A stretch of DNA of 64,000 nt from Kitasatospora sp. NBC_01250 (GCF_036226465.1 NZ_CP108476.1:7874001-7938000), one strand, 5' to 3'; shown: positions 51,927 through 62,214, counted from the stretch's first letter. Program-made: numbers and translations. The notes: generated from the sequence alone by a model not told the origin.

Positions 51927-52607
51927 TCACCACCAGCGCGACCAGGACCAGCCGTGGCCGTGGTGGGACGGCTGCTGGCCGGTGCCGCCGGTGCCGCCGG
52001 TGGTCGGGGCGGGGGCGGGGGTCGGCGTGGGGGCCGGAGCCGGAGCCGGAGTGGGCGCGGGGGCCGGGGCGGGCGTGGTGGTGGCGGTTCCGGTGATCTG
52101 GTTGTAGCGCAGCGGGGTGTAGTAGCTGGTCGGCCAGCCCGCCAGCGAGCTGGCGTTGAGGTCGCCCTGGTACTCGTTGGTGAGGACCCGCGAGTTCTGC
52201 TCCGAGTAGTAGTTGAAGGTCCCCGCGGACTGGTCGATCCAGTTGCCGAAGAGGATGACGTGCTCGTCGGTGTAGTCGAGCGCGTCGCCGGGCTGCAGGT
52301 CGGAGCTGCTGATCTGGGTGGACACGCTGGGCAGGGTCTGGGTGACCAGGCTGTCCGACAGGTGCCAGGCCATCGACACGTAGCCGGAGCAGTCCTCGCG
52401 GTAACTGCCGTTGCTGTCGGAGTAGTTGGCGCCCTGGTTGTAGGGCACTCCCTCACTCACCCAGCTCTGGGCCCGCTGGATGACCTCGTCGCGCGAGATG
52501 CTGCCGTCGACCGACGAGGCGGCGTGCGCGGGGGTGACGAGCAGGAGCGAGGCGGCGCCGGCGCCGAGGAGCCCGGCGGACCAGCGAGTGAGGCGGTGCG
52601 AAGGCAT
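51927..52607 (-). CDS. Secreted NlpC/P60-like peptidoglycan endopeptidase
   Basis: 226 aa. Signal peptide (RLTRWSAGLLGAGAASLLLV, cleavage near AHA-A). The catalytic domain has YREDCSGYVSMAWHLS (Cys nucleophile) and LQPGDALDYTDEHVILFGNW (His), as in NlpC/P60. The C-terminus is a Pro/Ala/Thr-repeat stalk followed by a Gly/His/Trp-rich end. Likely a wall hydrolase cutting stem peptides. It lies after a lipoprotein gene on the same strand. Confidence 0.85.
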   Translation of the reverse strand: MPSHRLTRWSAGLLGAGAASLLLVTPAHAASSVDGSISRDEVIQRAQSWVSEGVPYNQGANYSDSNGSYREDCSGYVSMAWHLSDSLVTQTLPSVSTQISSSDLQPGDALDYTDEHVILFGNWIDQSAGTFNYYSEQNSRVLTNEYQGDLNASSLAGWPTSYYTPLRYNQITGTATTTPAPAPAPTPAPAPAPTPTPAPAPTTGGTGGTGQQPSHHGHGWSWSRWW

Positions 52608-52664
52608 GGCTGTCTCCAGGGAGAGGGGAGAGGGCTGGGGAGAGGGGGGAGAACGGGGTGTGGC

Positions 52665-53384
52665 TCAGCCGAGCTTGAGGGCGACCGAGGTGAGCAGGTC
52701 GCCGTCGGCCCGGGTGCTGTAGGGGGCGGCGTGGGTGCCGGCCCATTCGTCGAAGTGGACGACGGCCAGGGTGCTGCCCTGCTGGACGGCGTAGAGGTGG
52801 TCCGTCTGCGGACCGGCGGCGGAGATCCCCTCCACACCGGTCCACTGGCGCGACCAGGCGGTGCCCTGGCCGGTCGTGGCGGTCCGGGTCACCAGCGCGT
52901 CGCTGGAGCCGAGCTCCTTCGTCTGCAGGGCGCGTGACTGGGACTGGCAACTGCCCATCTGGGTCAGCAGGTTCTGGTAGGCGGAGCGGGCGGATGGGCC
53001 GTCCTGGAAGCTGAACAGGTCCTGCTCGGCCGGCGTCCGGTAGCTGCTGACGTACGCCTGCTGCTGCCAGGCGAGGGCGCCGCTGACCGAGGCGCACTCG
53101 TTGAGCCGGACGGCACTGGTCACCTGCTGGGTGCGCGGCGCGGCCAGCGGCTGCCAGTGCTCGGCGGCGTCGGCGGGGAGCTGGTCCGCGGAGAGCCGGG
53201 TGCCCACCGCGGGGACCACCGCCCCCGCTGCGGGCGGCGGTGCGACGGCGACGGAGTGCTGCGTGGAGCCGCCGCACGCGCCGACCGCGGCCAGCACGGC
53301 CAGTGCACCCACGGTGGCGAGGGCCGCCGTGCGGCGGCGCAGGACGGCTCTGGCAAGCCGCGAGGGACGTCTGTGGCCAGGCAT
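52665..53384 (-). CDS. Putative lipoprotein with PknH-like sensor domain
   Basis: 239 aa; ATG 53384 with AGGGAG 6 nt upstream. A signal peptide ends in a lipobox-like VGAC, so it is probably lipidated. The outer domain (LNECASVSGALAWQQQAYVSS, then a C-terminal AVVHFDEWAGTHA with paired Cys at NEC and SCQ) resembles the extracellular sensor domain of PknH-type kinases and related streptomycete lipoproteins. Ligand unknown. It is 58 nt from the NlpC/P60-like gene on the same strand and may be co-transcribed with it. Confidence 0.72.
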   Translation of the reverse strand: MPGHRRPSRLARAVLRRRTAALATVGALAVLAAVGACGGSTQHSVAVAPPPAAGAVVPAVGTRLSADQLPADAAEHWQPLAAPRTQQVTSAVRLNECASVSGALAWQQQAYVSSYRTPAEQDLFSFQDGPSARSAYQNLLTQMGSCQSQSRALQTKELGSSDALVTRTATTGQGTAWSRQWTGVEGISAAGPQTDHLYAVQQGSTLAVVHFDEWAGTHAAPYSTRADGDLLTSVALKLG

Positions 53385-53904
53385 CGGGGGCTCCCTAGCA
53401 AGGTCGGCAGGGCAGGGCAGGACGGGCAGGGCGGAGCACGGCAAGGCAGGGCAAAGCGGTGTGAAGCAGGGCGGAGCGGCGCCGGCCATGGCGCGGCGGA
53501 GCCGCGGGAACGGGTCGGCGAGGGCACTCAGCGCTTGGCTGGGACGGCGAGCGGTGAGCAGTGGACGGCACCGGCCGCACGGGCGGTCCTGGCCGTCACT
53601 CCCGGGGTCGGCCACTGGGGGGAGCGCCGCCGGGTGCCCGGATTCTTGCCCGATCGTTCGAGTACTGTCAATGTCGCGGCGCACCAGCCCGGGTGTGTTC
53701 AGGAACACGGCCGAGCCGGGCTCGAATGAGGGTAGTTTGGCTCTTCGCCGCCGCGGGAATCCCCGCTCGCGGTGCCGTCGCACGCCTGCCGTGACGATGG
53801 CCGGACGCCTGTCGTGACGCCTGTCGCGACGCCTCGTCGTGACGGCTGTCGTGACGACTGCCGTGCGGGCGCCCCGACGGGCCTGCGCGCGGGAGAATGG
53901 ACGG
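53385..53904. repeat. 520-bp intergenic region with low-complexity repeats, no gene
   Basis: Between the lipoprotein and AraC genes I see no convincing coding region. 53399-53470 is a run of ggcaggg-type repeats (on the plus strand), 53787-53866 has five or six degenerate copies of a gacgcctgtcgtgac-like unit. Between them (53640-53680) is an AT-richer tract that may hold the lipoprotein promoter. Confidence 0.55.
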
Positions 53905-54879
53905 GTGACCAGCGCCGCGATGCCCCTGCCGGAGCCGGCACCCGTCCCGGTGGACGAGGCGCTCCGGGCCCGCCCGGCGCCGGCGTTGCGCCCTTATGCG
54001 GCCTGGTACTCGGGCTACCGCCAGCGCGGCGTCGCGCCGATGGTGCACCGCGGACTGCCCTCGCCGTACCTGACGCTGATCCTCACCCTGGACGAGCCGC
54101 TCACGCTGGCCGCCCACCCGGACCCGCGCCAGCCGCCCGGCAGCTATCGCACGCTGCTCGGCGGGCTGCACACCGGCCCGGCGCTGATCACCCATGCCGG
54201 GCGGCAGTCCGGCGTGCAGATCGCCCTCAGTCCGCTGGGCGCGCGGGTCCTGCTCGGGCTGCCGGCGGGCGAGCTGGCGGAGCTGGACTTCACGGCGGAG
54301 GAGGTGCTGGGCGGCTGGGCGGTGGAGGGCCGGGAGCGCCTGCTGTCCGCGACCGACTGGCCGGGTCGGTTCGCCGCCGTCGACCAGTGGCTGGGCAGGC
54401 GCCTGGGGCAGCGGTCGGATCAGCGGGCGGTCGAGCCCGCGCCCGAGGTGGCGCAGGCCTGGCAGCTGCTGCTGGCGGGCGGCGGGCAGCCGTCGGCCGC
54501 CGCGTTGGCGGACCGGATCGGCTGGAGCGGGCGCCACCTGGCGGACCGGTTCCGTACCGAGATCGGCCTCACCCCCAAGGCGGCGGCCCGGGTGATCCGG
54601 TTCGACCGCGCCCGGCGCCTGCTCAGCGCCCGTGCGGGGCAGCCGCGTGCGGGTGACGGTCTGGGCCTGGCCGCCCTGGCGGCCCACTGCGGCTACTTCG
54701 ACCAGGCGCACCTGGCCCGCGAGTTCCGCGCGCTGGCCGGCTGCGCGCCGAGCCGCTGGGTGGCCGAGGAGACGGGGACGGCGGCGAAGCGGGTGGCCGA
54801 GGAGCGGGTCGCGCTGGGTTCCGAAACGTCCAAGGCGGGGCCGGGGCGGCCGGTGCAGGCTGGAGCCACCCCGGGATGA
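53905..54879 (+). CDS. AraC family transcriptional regulator
   Basis: 324 aa from GTG 53905; GAGAAT is 7 nt upstream and no ribosome site is visible, suggesting a leaderless start. C-terminal AraC domain: SAAALADRIGWSGRHLADRFRTEIGLTPKAAARVIRFDRARRLL and AALAAHCGYFDQAHLAREFRALAGCAPSRW. The N-terminal sensor half is not recognised. It is followed by a VOC-protein gene 35 nt on, a common pairing in streptomycetes, so that gene is the likely target. Confidence 0.9.
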   Translation: MTSAAMPLPEPAPVPVDEALRARPAPALRPYAAWYSGYRQRGVAPMVHRGLPSPYLTLILTLDEPLTLAAHPDPRQPPGSYRTLLGGLHTGPALITHAGRQSGVQIALSPLGARVLLGLPAGELAELDFTAEEVLGGWAVEGRERLLSATDWPGRFAAVDQWLGRRLGQRSDQRAVEPAPEVAQAWQLLLAGGGQPSAAALADRIGWSGRHLADRFRTEIGLTPKAAARVIRFDRARRLLSARAGQPRAGDGLGLAALAAHCGYFDQAHLAREFRALAGCAPSRWVAEETGTAAKRVAEERVALGSETSKAGPGRPVQAGATPG

Positions 54880-54913
54880 CCGGGGGCCCCGCCACCGAGG
54901 AGGTCCGGTCACC

Positions 54914-55432
54914 ATGGCCGATCGCACCGACACGTCCGACACGTCCGACACCGCGCGCACTGCTGACACCGCGGGCGCTGCCGCCCCCGCGGCCACCCCG
55001 CCGGCGCCCGGCATCGCGCCGCCCGCGCCCGGCGCCCCCGCCCCGCAGGTCTGGCCCACCCTTCGGGCCGGTGACGCGCGGGGCCTGATCCGCTTCCTGA
55101 CCGAGGCGTTCGGCTTCGAGGAGGTCGTCGTCTACGGCGAGGGCGAGGTGGTCGAGCACGCCGAGCTGGCCTGGCCGCTGGGCGGCGGTGTGATGCTCGG
55201 CTCGGTCCGCGAGGGCGCACCCTGCCAGGGGGCACCGGGTTCGTTCAGCGCCTACGTGGTGACCGACGACCCGGACGCGCTGCACGCACGGGCCGTCGCC
55301 GCCGGCGCGGACGTCGTCAGCCCGCTGCACGTCACCGACTACGGCTCGCGCGACTTCGCGGTCCAGGACCCGGAGGGCAACCGCTGGTCCTTCGGCACCT
55401 ACCGGGGCGAGCCGCCTCACTCCCAGGGGTGA
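54914..55432 (+). CDS. VOC (glyoxalase-fold) family protein
   Basis: 172 aa, ATG with AGGAGG 10 nt upstream. Low-complexity N-terminus (DTSDTSDTARTADTAG), then a VOC domain: VWPTLRAGDARGLIRFLTEAFGF, a beta-strand repeat with VVEHAELAWPLGGGVMLG, and DFAVQDPEGNRWSFGTY. Likely a metal-dependent or degenerate VOC enzyme or antibiotic-binding protein; product unknown. Downstream of AraC and probably controlled by it. Confidence 0.87.
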   Translation: MADRTDTSDTSDTARTADTAGAAAPAATPPAPGIAPPAPGAPAPQVWPTLRAGDARGLIRFLTEAFGFEEVVVYGEGEVVEHAELAWPLGGGVMLGSVREGAPCQGAPGSFSAYVVTDDPDALHARAVAAGADVVSPLHVTDYGSRDFAVQDPEGNRWSFGTYRGEPPHSQG

Positions 55433-55506
55433 ATCGGGGCCGACCGGAAATACCGCGCCGTCCGGGAGAGCTGTGCACCGTGGAACCCGATGGAGGTGGG
55501 AGTGCG

Positions 55507-56952
55507 ATGAGCGCACAGCAGATCGGAAGCGATGCCACTGCGCCGGACGGCGGCCAGGGCGGCGAGGCCGCCGAGTACCGGATCGAGCACGACTCGATGG
55601 GGGAGGTCAAGGTCCCGGCCCGGGCCAAGTGGCAGGCGCAGACCCAGCGCGCGGTGGAGAACTTCCCGGTCTCCGGCCAGCGCCTGGGCCGCGCCCACAT
55701 CGCCGCGCTGGCCCGGATCAAGGCTGCCGCCGCCAAGGTCAACGCCGAGCTGGGGATCGTGGCGGCGCCGGTGGCCGAGGCGATCGTGCAGGCCGCCGCC
55801 GAGGTGGCCGAGGGCCGGTGGGACGCGCAGTTCCCGATCGACGTCTTCCAGACCGGCTCGGGCACCTCCTCCAACATGAACACCAACGAGGTGCTGGCCA
55901 CCCTGGCGGGTGAGCGCCTGGGCAGCCCGGTGCACCCGAACGACCAGGTGAACGCCAGCCAGTCGTCCAACGACGTGTTCCCGTCCTCGATCCACATCGC
56001 CGCCACCGCGGCCGTCAGCGACGAGCTGCTGCCGGCGCTGGGCCACCTGGCCGGTGCGCTGGAGGCCAAGGCGGCGGAGTTCGAGACGGTGGTCAAGGCC
56101 GGGCGCACCCACCTGATGGACGCCACCCCGGTGACCCTGGGTCAGGAGTTCGGCGGCTACGCGGCCCAGGTCCGCTACGGCCAGGAGCGGCTGCGCGCCA
56201 CCCTGCCCCGGGTCGCCGAGCTGCCGCTGGGCGGCACCGCGGTGGGCACCGGCATCAACACCCCGCCCGGCTTCGCCGCCGCCGTGATCGCCGAGCTGGC
56301 GCGCACGACCGGTCTGCCGCTGACCGAGGCCCGCAACCACTTCGAGGCGCAGGGCGCCCGGGACGCCCTGGTCGAGCTCAGCGGGCAGCTGCGGACCATC
56401 GCGGTCGGGCTGACCAAGATCGTCAACGACCTGCGCTGGATGTCCTCGGGGCCGCGCACCGGGCTGGCCGAGATCAACCTGCCCGACCTCCAGCCGGGTT
56501 CCTCGATCATGCCGGGCAAGGTCAACCCGGTGATCCCCGAGGTGGTGGCGATGGTCGCCGCCCAGGTGGTCGGCAACGACGCCACGGTGGCGATGGCCGG
56601 CGCCAGCGGCGCCTTCGAGCTCAACGTGATGCTGCCGGTGATCGCCCGCAACCTGCTGGAGTCGATCGCGCTGCTGTCCAGTGCCGCCCGGCTGCTGGCC
56701 GACCGCACCGTGGCCGGCATCACCGCCAATGTCGAGCGGGCCCGCCGGTACGCCGAGTCCTCGCCCTCGGTGGTCACCCCGCTCAACCGCTACATCGGCT
56801 ACGAGGAGGCCGCCAAGGTGGCCAAGCAGTCGCTCGCCGAGTCCAAGACGATCCGTCAGGTGGTGCTGGAGCGGGGCTACGTGGAGCGCGGCCTGCTCAC
56901 CGAGGAGCAGCTCGACCAGGCCCTGGACGTGCTGCGGATGACGCGCCCGTAG
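55507..56952 (+). CDS. fumC: Class II fumarate hydratase
   Basis: 481 aa from ATG 55507, with GGTGGGAG upstream. Signature GSSIMPGKVNP, active-site region TGSGTSSNMNTNEV, SQSSNDVFPSSIHIA and KAGRTHLMDATPVTLGQEFG are all present. It converts fumarate and malate in the citric acid cycle. Single gene. The N-terminal 20 residues are a Gly-rich extension. Confidence 0.95.
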   Translation: MSAQQIGSDATAPDGGQGGEAAEYRIEHDSMGEVKVPARAKWQAQTQRAVENFPVSGQRLGRAHIAALARIKAAAAKVNAELGIVAAPVAEAIVQAAAEVAEGRWDAQFPIDVFQTGSGTSSNMNTNEVLATLAGERLGSPVHPNDQVNASQSSNDVFPSSIHIAATAAVSDELLPALGHLAGALEAKAAEFETVVKAGRTHLMDATPVTLGQEFGGYAAQVRYGQERLRATLPRVAELPLGGTAVGTGINTPPGFAAAVIAELARTTGLPLTEARNHFEAQGARDALVELSGQLRTIAVGLTKIVNDLRWMSSGPRTGLAEINLPDLQPGSSIMPGKVNPVIPEVVAMVAAQVVGNDATVAMAGASGAFELNVMLPVIARNLLESIALLSSAARLLADRTVAGITANVERARRYAESSPSVVTPLNRYIGYEEAAKVAKQSLAESKTIRQVVLERGYVERGLLTEEQLDQALDVLRMTRP

Positions 56953-57102
56953 GCCGGCCCGCAGGCCCCCGACGCCGGGGCGGCGGCCGTGTGGTGCGCT
57001 GCCGCGCCGGATCCAAGGTCCGTGCCTGGCGCGCGTGGTGCGGGTACGGTCGGACCCAGACCGGCCGGGCCGGCACGGTCGGGACAGCGAGGAGGCGCAG
57101 CG

Positions 57103-57909
57103 ATGACCGAGCCAGCGGCGACCGAAACGGCGGCAAGGGGGGCGTCGGTGCGGTGTGCGCCCGCGCTGCCGAGCTGGGTGAGCCTGACGGCCACCGACCT
57201 GGACGCCGCGCAGGCCTTCTACGGTGAGCTGCTCGGCTGGTCGTTCCGCAGCAGGCCCGACCGCTGGGGCCCCTACGTGACCGCGATGGTGGACGGCGTC
57301 GCGGTGGCCGGTCTCGGCACCCTGGGCGCCCTCCAACTGCCGGTCGCCTGGACCACCTTCTTCGGGACCGAGGACGCCGACGTGGTCGCCGAGCGGATCA
57401 GGGCCCGCGGCGGCACGGTCGCCGTGGGCCCGCTGGGTTTCGACGCGGGGCGGATGGCGATCTCCTCCGACCCGGCGGGTGCCCCGTTCGGCGTCTGGGA
57501 GGGCGGCCCCGACACCGGCCGGGTGCTGAGCATGATCCCCGGTGCGCCGGTCTGGATCGAGCTGCGCACCACCGACGCCTTCGCCGCCGCGCTCTTCTAC
57601 GGCGAGGTCTTCACCTGGGACGGCCGCGACCCCGAGCAGCTCGCGGTCCGCTGGGAGAACGACCGGGTGGTGCTGCGCACGGCCGGGCGCAGCGTGGCCG
57701 CGCTCGCGGTGGCCACCGACCCGGAGGCCAGGCCGAGTTGGAACGTGTACTTCGCGGTCGACGACGCGGACGAGCGGGTGCTGGTGGCCGAGCGGCTCGG
57801 CGCCGACGTGCTGGGCGAGGTGCTGGAGACCCCGTACGGCCGGGTGGGGCACCTGCGTGACCCGCAGGGCGGCCGGTTCTCGCTGATCGGCCCGTCACCG
57901 GCCCGCTAG
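57103..57909 (+). CDS. Double VOC-domain protein
   Basis: 268 aa; the start has an ideal AGGAGG 7 nt upstream. Two VOC modules: WVSLTATDLDAAQAFYGELLGWSF ... SSDPAGAPFGVWE and WIELRTTDAFAAALFYGEVFTWD ... HLRDPQGGRFSLIGPSP. This layout is typical of the small actinomycete 'VOC' proteins whose substrate is unknown. The stop codon sits within a 19-bp inverted repeat (57906-57958). Confidence 0.9.
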   Translation: MTEPAATETAARGASVRCAPALPSWVSLTATDLDAAQAFYGELLGWSFRSRPDRWGPYVTAMVDGVAVAGLGTLGALQLPVAWTTFFGTEDADVVAERIRARGGTVAVGPLGFDAGRMAISSDPAGAPFGVWEGGPDTGRVLSMIPGAPVWIELRTTDAFAAALFYGEVFTWDGRDPEQLAVRWENDRVVLRTAGRSVAALAVATDPEARPSWNVYFAVDDADERVLVAERLGADVLGEVLETPYGRVGHLRDPQGGRFSLIGPSPAR

Positions 57910-57958
57910 GCCGTGTCTCACAATTCCCGCCAGGCGCGCATTGTGAGACACGGCCTAG
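57906..57958. repeat. 53-bp palindromic element bordered by CTAG
   Basis: Perfect 19-bp inverted arms (57906-57924 with 57940-57958) around a 15-nt loop, with CTAG at both ends. The gene's TAG stop lies in the left CTAG. It can act as a terminator, but the symmetric ends resemble tiny terminal-inverted-repeat elements with a TA or CTAG target. Confidence 0.75.
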
Positions 57959-57985
57959 TGCCGCCCGGGAGGCTCACCGCGGCGC

Positions 57986-58192
57986 TCACTGCCGTTCGAT
58001 GACGGTGCCGCACCGCCAACAGGCGGTCGGCGGCGGCCGGTCCGCGAGCGCGCCGCAGTCGGTGCAGACCAGCGCCAGCAGACAGGCGCTCTCGCCACCG
58101 GCCGGCTCGTCCTGCGGCGGCTCGGTCGGCATCGGCTCGGGCTGCGGCGGCTCGGGCTGCGCGGGTTCTGAGGTTGCCGTCTGCTCCACCAT
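57986..58192 (-). CDS. Small zinc-ribbon protein
   Basis: 68 aa. The end has two CxxC knuckles (CTDCGA, CWRCGT), forming a zinc ribbon, with an acidic Pro/Glu-rich front half (EPAQPEPPQPEP). The ATG at 58192 has GGAGG immediately before, too close to be ideal; the GTG three bases further on has a slightly better distance. No membrane segment. Function unknown. Confidence 0.6.
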   Translation of the reverse strand: MVEQTATSEPAQPEPPQPEPMPTEPPQDEPAGGESACLLALVCTDCGALADRPPPTACWRCGTVIERQ

Positions 58193-58328
58193 TCCTCCAT
58201 CGTCGGCGCGAGCTGCGGGCCTACGATCGCGTCCGTCCGAGTGAACCGCCCCGGCGTGTCGTTTGCTTGCGATCAGTTCGGGTACCGCTCGGCTCAATAT
58301 CCCGAAGATCATCGAGCGGAGGAGCAGC

Positions 58329-58472
58329 ATGGAACGCGAGCCCACCAGCCCGGCAGACCCGAGCGCCCGGGCGGAGCAGCTGGCACAGCGGGCGGTCGTC
58401 GAGGAAGTGGAGGCCACCGACCCGTACGACCGCGGCGACGTCGAGTGGTACGCGGTCCTCGGCGAGGACTGA
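58329..58472 (+). CDS. Small conserved-type acidic protein
   Basis: 47 aa; GGAGGAG 4-5 nt upstream of ATG 58329. Acidic, helical middle (ARAEQLAQRAVVEEVEATDP) and an aromatic end (DVEWYAVLGED). No domain recognised. It lies between a divergent zinc-ribbon gene and a convergent aldehyde dehydrogenase gene. Confidence 0.6.
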   Translation: MEREPTSPADPSARAEQLAQRAVVEEVEATDPYDRGDVEWYAVLGED

Positions 58473-58506
58473 CCACCACCCGACGCCCTCGGTCGTACGA
58501 GGGACG

Positions 58507-59904
<1,398 letters not shown>

Positions 59905-60070
59905 CGCTGGTCTCCTTGGCTGGATCTCGGGCTGGATCTCCGGACGCGCCGGCGCGTGGGCACGGCGGCCCGTCGACGCGTGACGCGGGCACGCCTACCC
60001 ACGTGCGGACGAGCCTAGTCACGGACCGTGCTGCGAGAGAGGGAGGCGCGGCATGGGGGATGCTGGAGGC

Positions 60071-60880
60071 ATGCCCGAGGGTGACACCGTCTTCCGCACC
60101 GCCGCCCAGTTGCACCGGGCGCTGGCCGGGCAGCGCCTGACCACCGCCGAGCTGCGGGTCCCCGCGCACGCCACCGCCGCGTTGACGGGGCTCCAGGTCC
60201 TGGAGGTGGCACCGCGCGGCAAGCACCTGCTCGCCCGGCTGGAGGGCGGCCTGACCCTGCACACCCATCTGCGGATGGACGGCCGCTGGCAGCTCTACCG
60301 GGCGGGGGAGCGCTGGACGGGCGGGCCTGGGCACCAGATCCGGGCCGTCCTCGGGACCGCCGAGCAGACCGCCGTCGGCTACCGGCTGCCGGTGGTGCAA
60401 CTGCTGCGGACGGCCGACGAGGCACAGGCGGTCGGCCACCTCGGCCCGGACCTGCTGGGCCCCGACTGGCCGGCGGGCGGGGCCGAGGAGGCGCTGCGCC
60501 GCCTGGCCGCCGCGCCCGGGCGGCCCACCGGCGAGGCGCTGCTCGACCAGCGCAACCTGGCCGGGATCGGCAATGTCTACGCCAACGAGCTGTGCTTCCT
60601 GGCCGGGGTCACGCCGTGGACCCCGTTCGGCGAGCTGCCCGCGCCCGAGCGGCTGGTCGCGTTGGCCCACCGGCTGCTCCGGGCCAACCGGCTGCGCCCG
60701 GGGCACCCGACGACCGGCGAGACGAGGCCCGACCGCAGCCACTGGGTCTACCGCCGCACGGGCCGGCCCTGCCGCCGCTGCGGCACCCCGGTGCGCGGCG
60801 CGACGCAGGGCACCGCGCCGAACGAGCGGGTGGCCTTCTGGTGCCCGGTCTGTCAGCGGGGGCCGGTGCCGCCGGGGTGA
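60071..60880 (+). CDS. Fpg/Nei-family DNA glycosylase (Nei2-like)
   Basis: 269 aa from ATG 60071, giving MPEGDTVFRTA, with the catalytic Pro2 required in this family. Also Lys in RGKHLLARLEGG, HTHLRMDGRW, the H2TH region RNLAGIGNVYANELCFLAGV and a C-terminal zinc finger with CRRCGT and CPVCQ. It excises oxidised bases as a bifunctional glycosylase/lyase. The best ribosome site (GGGAGG) matches a start 18 nt upstream (60053), which would bury Pro2. Confidence 0.92.
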   Translation: MPEGDTVFRTAAQLHRALAGQRLTTAELRVPAHATAALTGLQVLEVAPRGKHLLARLEGGLTLHTHLRMDGRWQLYRAGERWTGGPGHQIRAVLGTAEQTAVGYRLPVVQLLRTADEAQAVGHLGPDLLGPDWPAGGAEEALRRLAAAPGRPTGEALLDQRNLAGIGNVYANELCFLAGVTPWTPFGELPAPERLVALAHRLLRANRLRPGHPTTGETRPDRSHWVYRRTGRPCRRCGTPVRGATQGTAPNERVAFWCPVCQRGPVPPG

Positions 60881-60988
60881 GCGGGCGGCCTCGGCCGGCG
60901 AGCCTGCCGCCGCGCCGCCGGGCTCCGGCCCGTCCGCTTCAGGACCGGCGCGTGCGGTGGCTCAGGTGACTCACGTGGCTCAGGCGAC

Positions 60989-61486
60989 TCAGGTCGCGGA
61001 GCCGGCGGCGGCGCCGGTGGCCAGGTCGGCGCCCCAGCGGTCGATGGCGGCCTGCAGGTCCAGCGCCCGCATGCCGTGCTCGTCGCCGGTCGGCCAGTCC
61101 GCGCGCGGCACCCGCCACATCACCTCGAACTCGTTGCCGTCGGGGTCCTTGGCGTAGAAGGACTTGGAGACCAGGTGGTCGGTGGCGCCGACCAGGGCGC
61201 CGCGCTCGCGCAGCAGCTGCCCGGTCTCGGCCAGCTCGCCGAGTGTGCCGACCTCCCAGGCCAGGTGGTAGAGCCCGACCCGGCCCGGCTGCGGGCCCGG
61301 GGCCTCGGCGCCGATGGCGAACAGGCCGAGGTCGTGGTCGTTCAGGGTCTCCTTGGCACTGAGGAAGGCGGCGCGTCCAGGGATCTCGACGTCCACCTTG
61401 AAGCCGAGCACCTCGGTGTAGAAGGCGACGGAGCGGGCCACGTCGCGGATGTAGAGCACCGCGTGGTTGAGACGGCGGACGGGCAT
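60989..61486 (-). CDS. VOC-family catechol-2,3-dioxygenase-like protein
   Basis: 165 aa; ATG 61486 with AGGAAC upstream. VOC dioxygenase motifs: RRLNHAVLYIRDVARSVAFY (His ligand), LYHLAWEVGTLGELAE (His) and FYAKDPDGNEFEVMW (Glu ligand), so all three facial-triad metal ligands are present. Extradiol cleavage or a related metal-dependent reaction is plausible. It follows the GTP cyclohydrolase gene in the same unit (56 nt apart), with MarR operators before that unit. Confidence 0.88.
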   Translation of the reverse strand: MPVRRLNHAVLYIRDVARSVAFYTEVLGFKVDVEIPGRAAFLSAKETLNDHDLGLFAIGAEAPGPQPGRVGLYHLAWEVGTLGELAETGQLLRERGALVGATDHLVSKSFYAKDPDGNEFEVMWRVPRADWPTGDEHGMRALDLQAAIDRWGADLATGAAAGSAT

Positions 61487-61542
61487 GGTGGGTTCCTGCC
61501 TTTCGACGGGTGGGGGCTGTCGGTCAGGGGCGGATGGGGGGC

Positions 61543-62214
61543 TCAACTGCCCTGCGGCTGGAGGCGGATGCCGTGGCCGAGGGTTATTGCCGTGCCCTGC
61601 GCCTTGGTGCGCAGGTAGTGCAGGTTGCTGGGGGAGGCGTGGACGCCGGTCGGCACCCGGCGGGTGACGGTCACCCCGAGCGCGCCGAGCTGGGCGGCCT
61701 TGGCGGGGTTGTTGCTCAACAGTTCGATCCTCGGTGCCCGCAGGGTGTGCAGCATCTGGGCGGCCGCGGTGTAGTCGCGGGCGTCCTCCGGCAGACCGAG
61801 GGCGGCGTTGGCGGCGTAGGTGTCGAGTCCGCCGTCCTGCTGCAGGGCGTAGGCGTCGAGCTTGTTGTACAGCCCGATGCCGCGGCCCTCCTGGCACAGG
61901 TAGAGCAGGTAGCCGCCCTGCTCGGCGATCCGCTCGACGGACTCGCGCAGCTGCGGGCCGCAGTCGCAGCGCGCGGAGCCGAAGACGTCACCGGTCAGGC
62001 ACTCGGAGTGCAGCCGGACCAGCGGGGTGCCGGTCGCGTGCGGGGTGCCGAGACCGAGTGCGAGGTGTTCCTGGCCGTCGGCGAGCCCGTGGAAGGTCGT
62101 CATCTCGGCGTCGACCTGGAAGCCGTCGCCGAAGTGCAGCGGCACCCGCACCCTGGTGCGCACCCGGGCGGGCGGCAGCTGCGGCGGAACGGCGGACGGG
62201 ACGGCGCTGGTCAT
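61543..62214 (-). CDS. ribA: GTP cyclohydrolase II
   Basis: 223 aa from ATG 62214, with GGAG 6 nt upstream. Motifs: HSECLTGDVFGSARCDCGPQL (zinc Cys residues), LLYLCQEGRGIGLYNKL, LGLPEDARDY and IELLSNNPAKAAQL. It opens GTP to the first pyrimidine intermediate of riboflavin or deazaflavin-type pathways. No ribB/ribE or ribH genes are adjacent. The two-gene unit with a VOC dioxygenase and MarR suggests a dedicated role rather than bulk riboflavin synthesis. Confidence 0.94.
   Translation of the reverse strand: MTSAVPSAVPPQLPPARVRTRVRVPLHFGDGFQVDAEMTTFHGLADGQEHLALGLGTPHATGTPLVRLHSECLTGDVFGSARCDCGPQLRESVERIAEQGGYLLYLCQEGRGIGLYNKLDAYALQQDGGLDTYAANAALGLPEDARDYTAAAQMLHTLRAPRIELLSNNPAKAAQLGALGVTVTRRVPTGVHASPSNLHYLRTKAQGTAITLGHGIRLQPQGS

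Noticed and set aside
61543..62214. Riboflavin biosynthesis operon
   Set aside because: Only ribA is present; the neighbour is a VOC dioxygenase, and no ribB, ribE, ribH or FMN riboswitch is seen.
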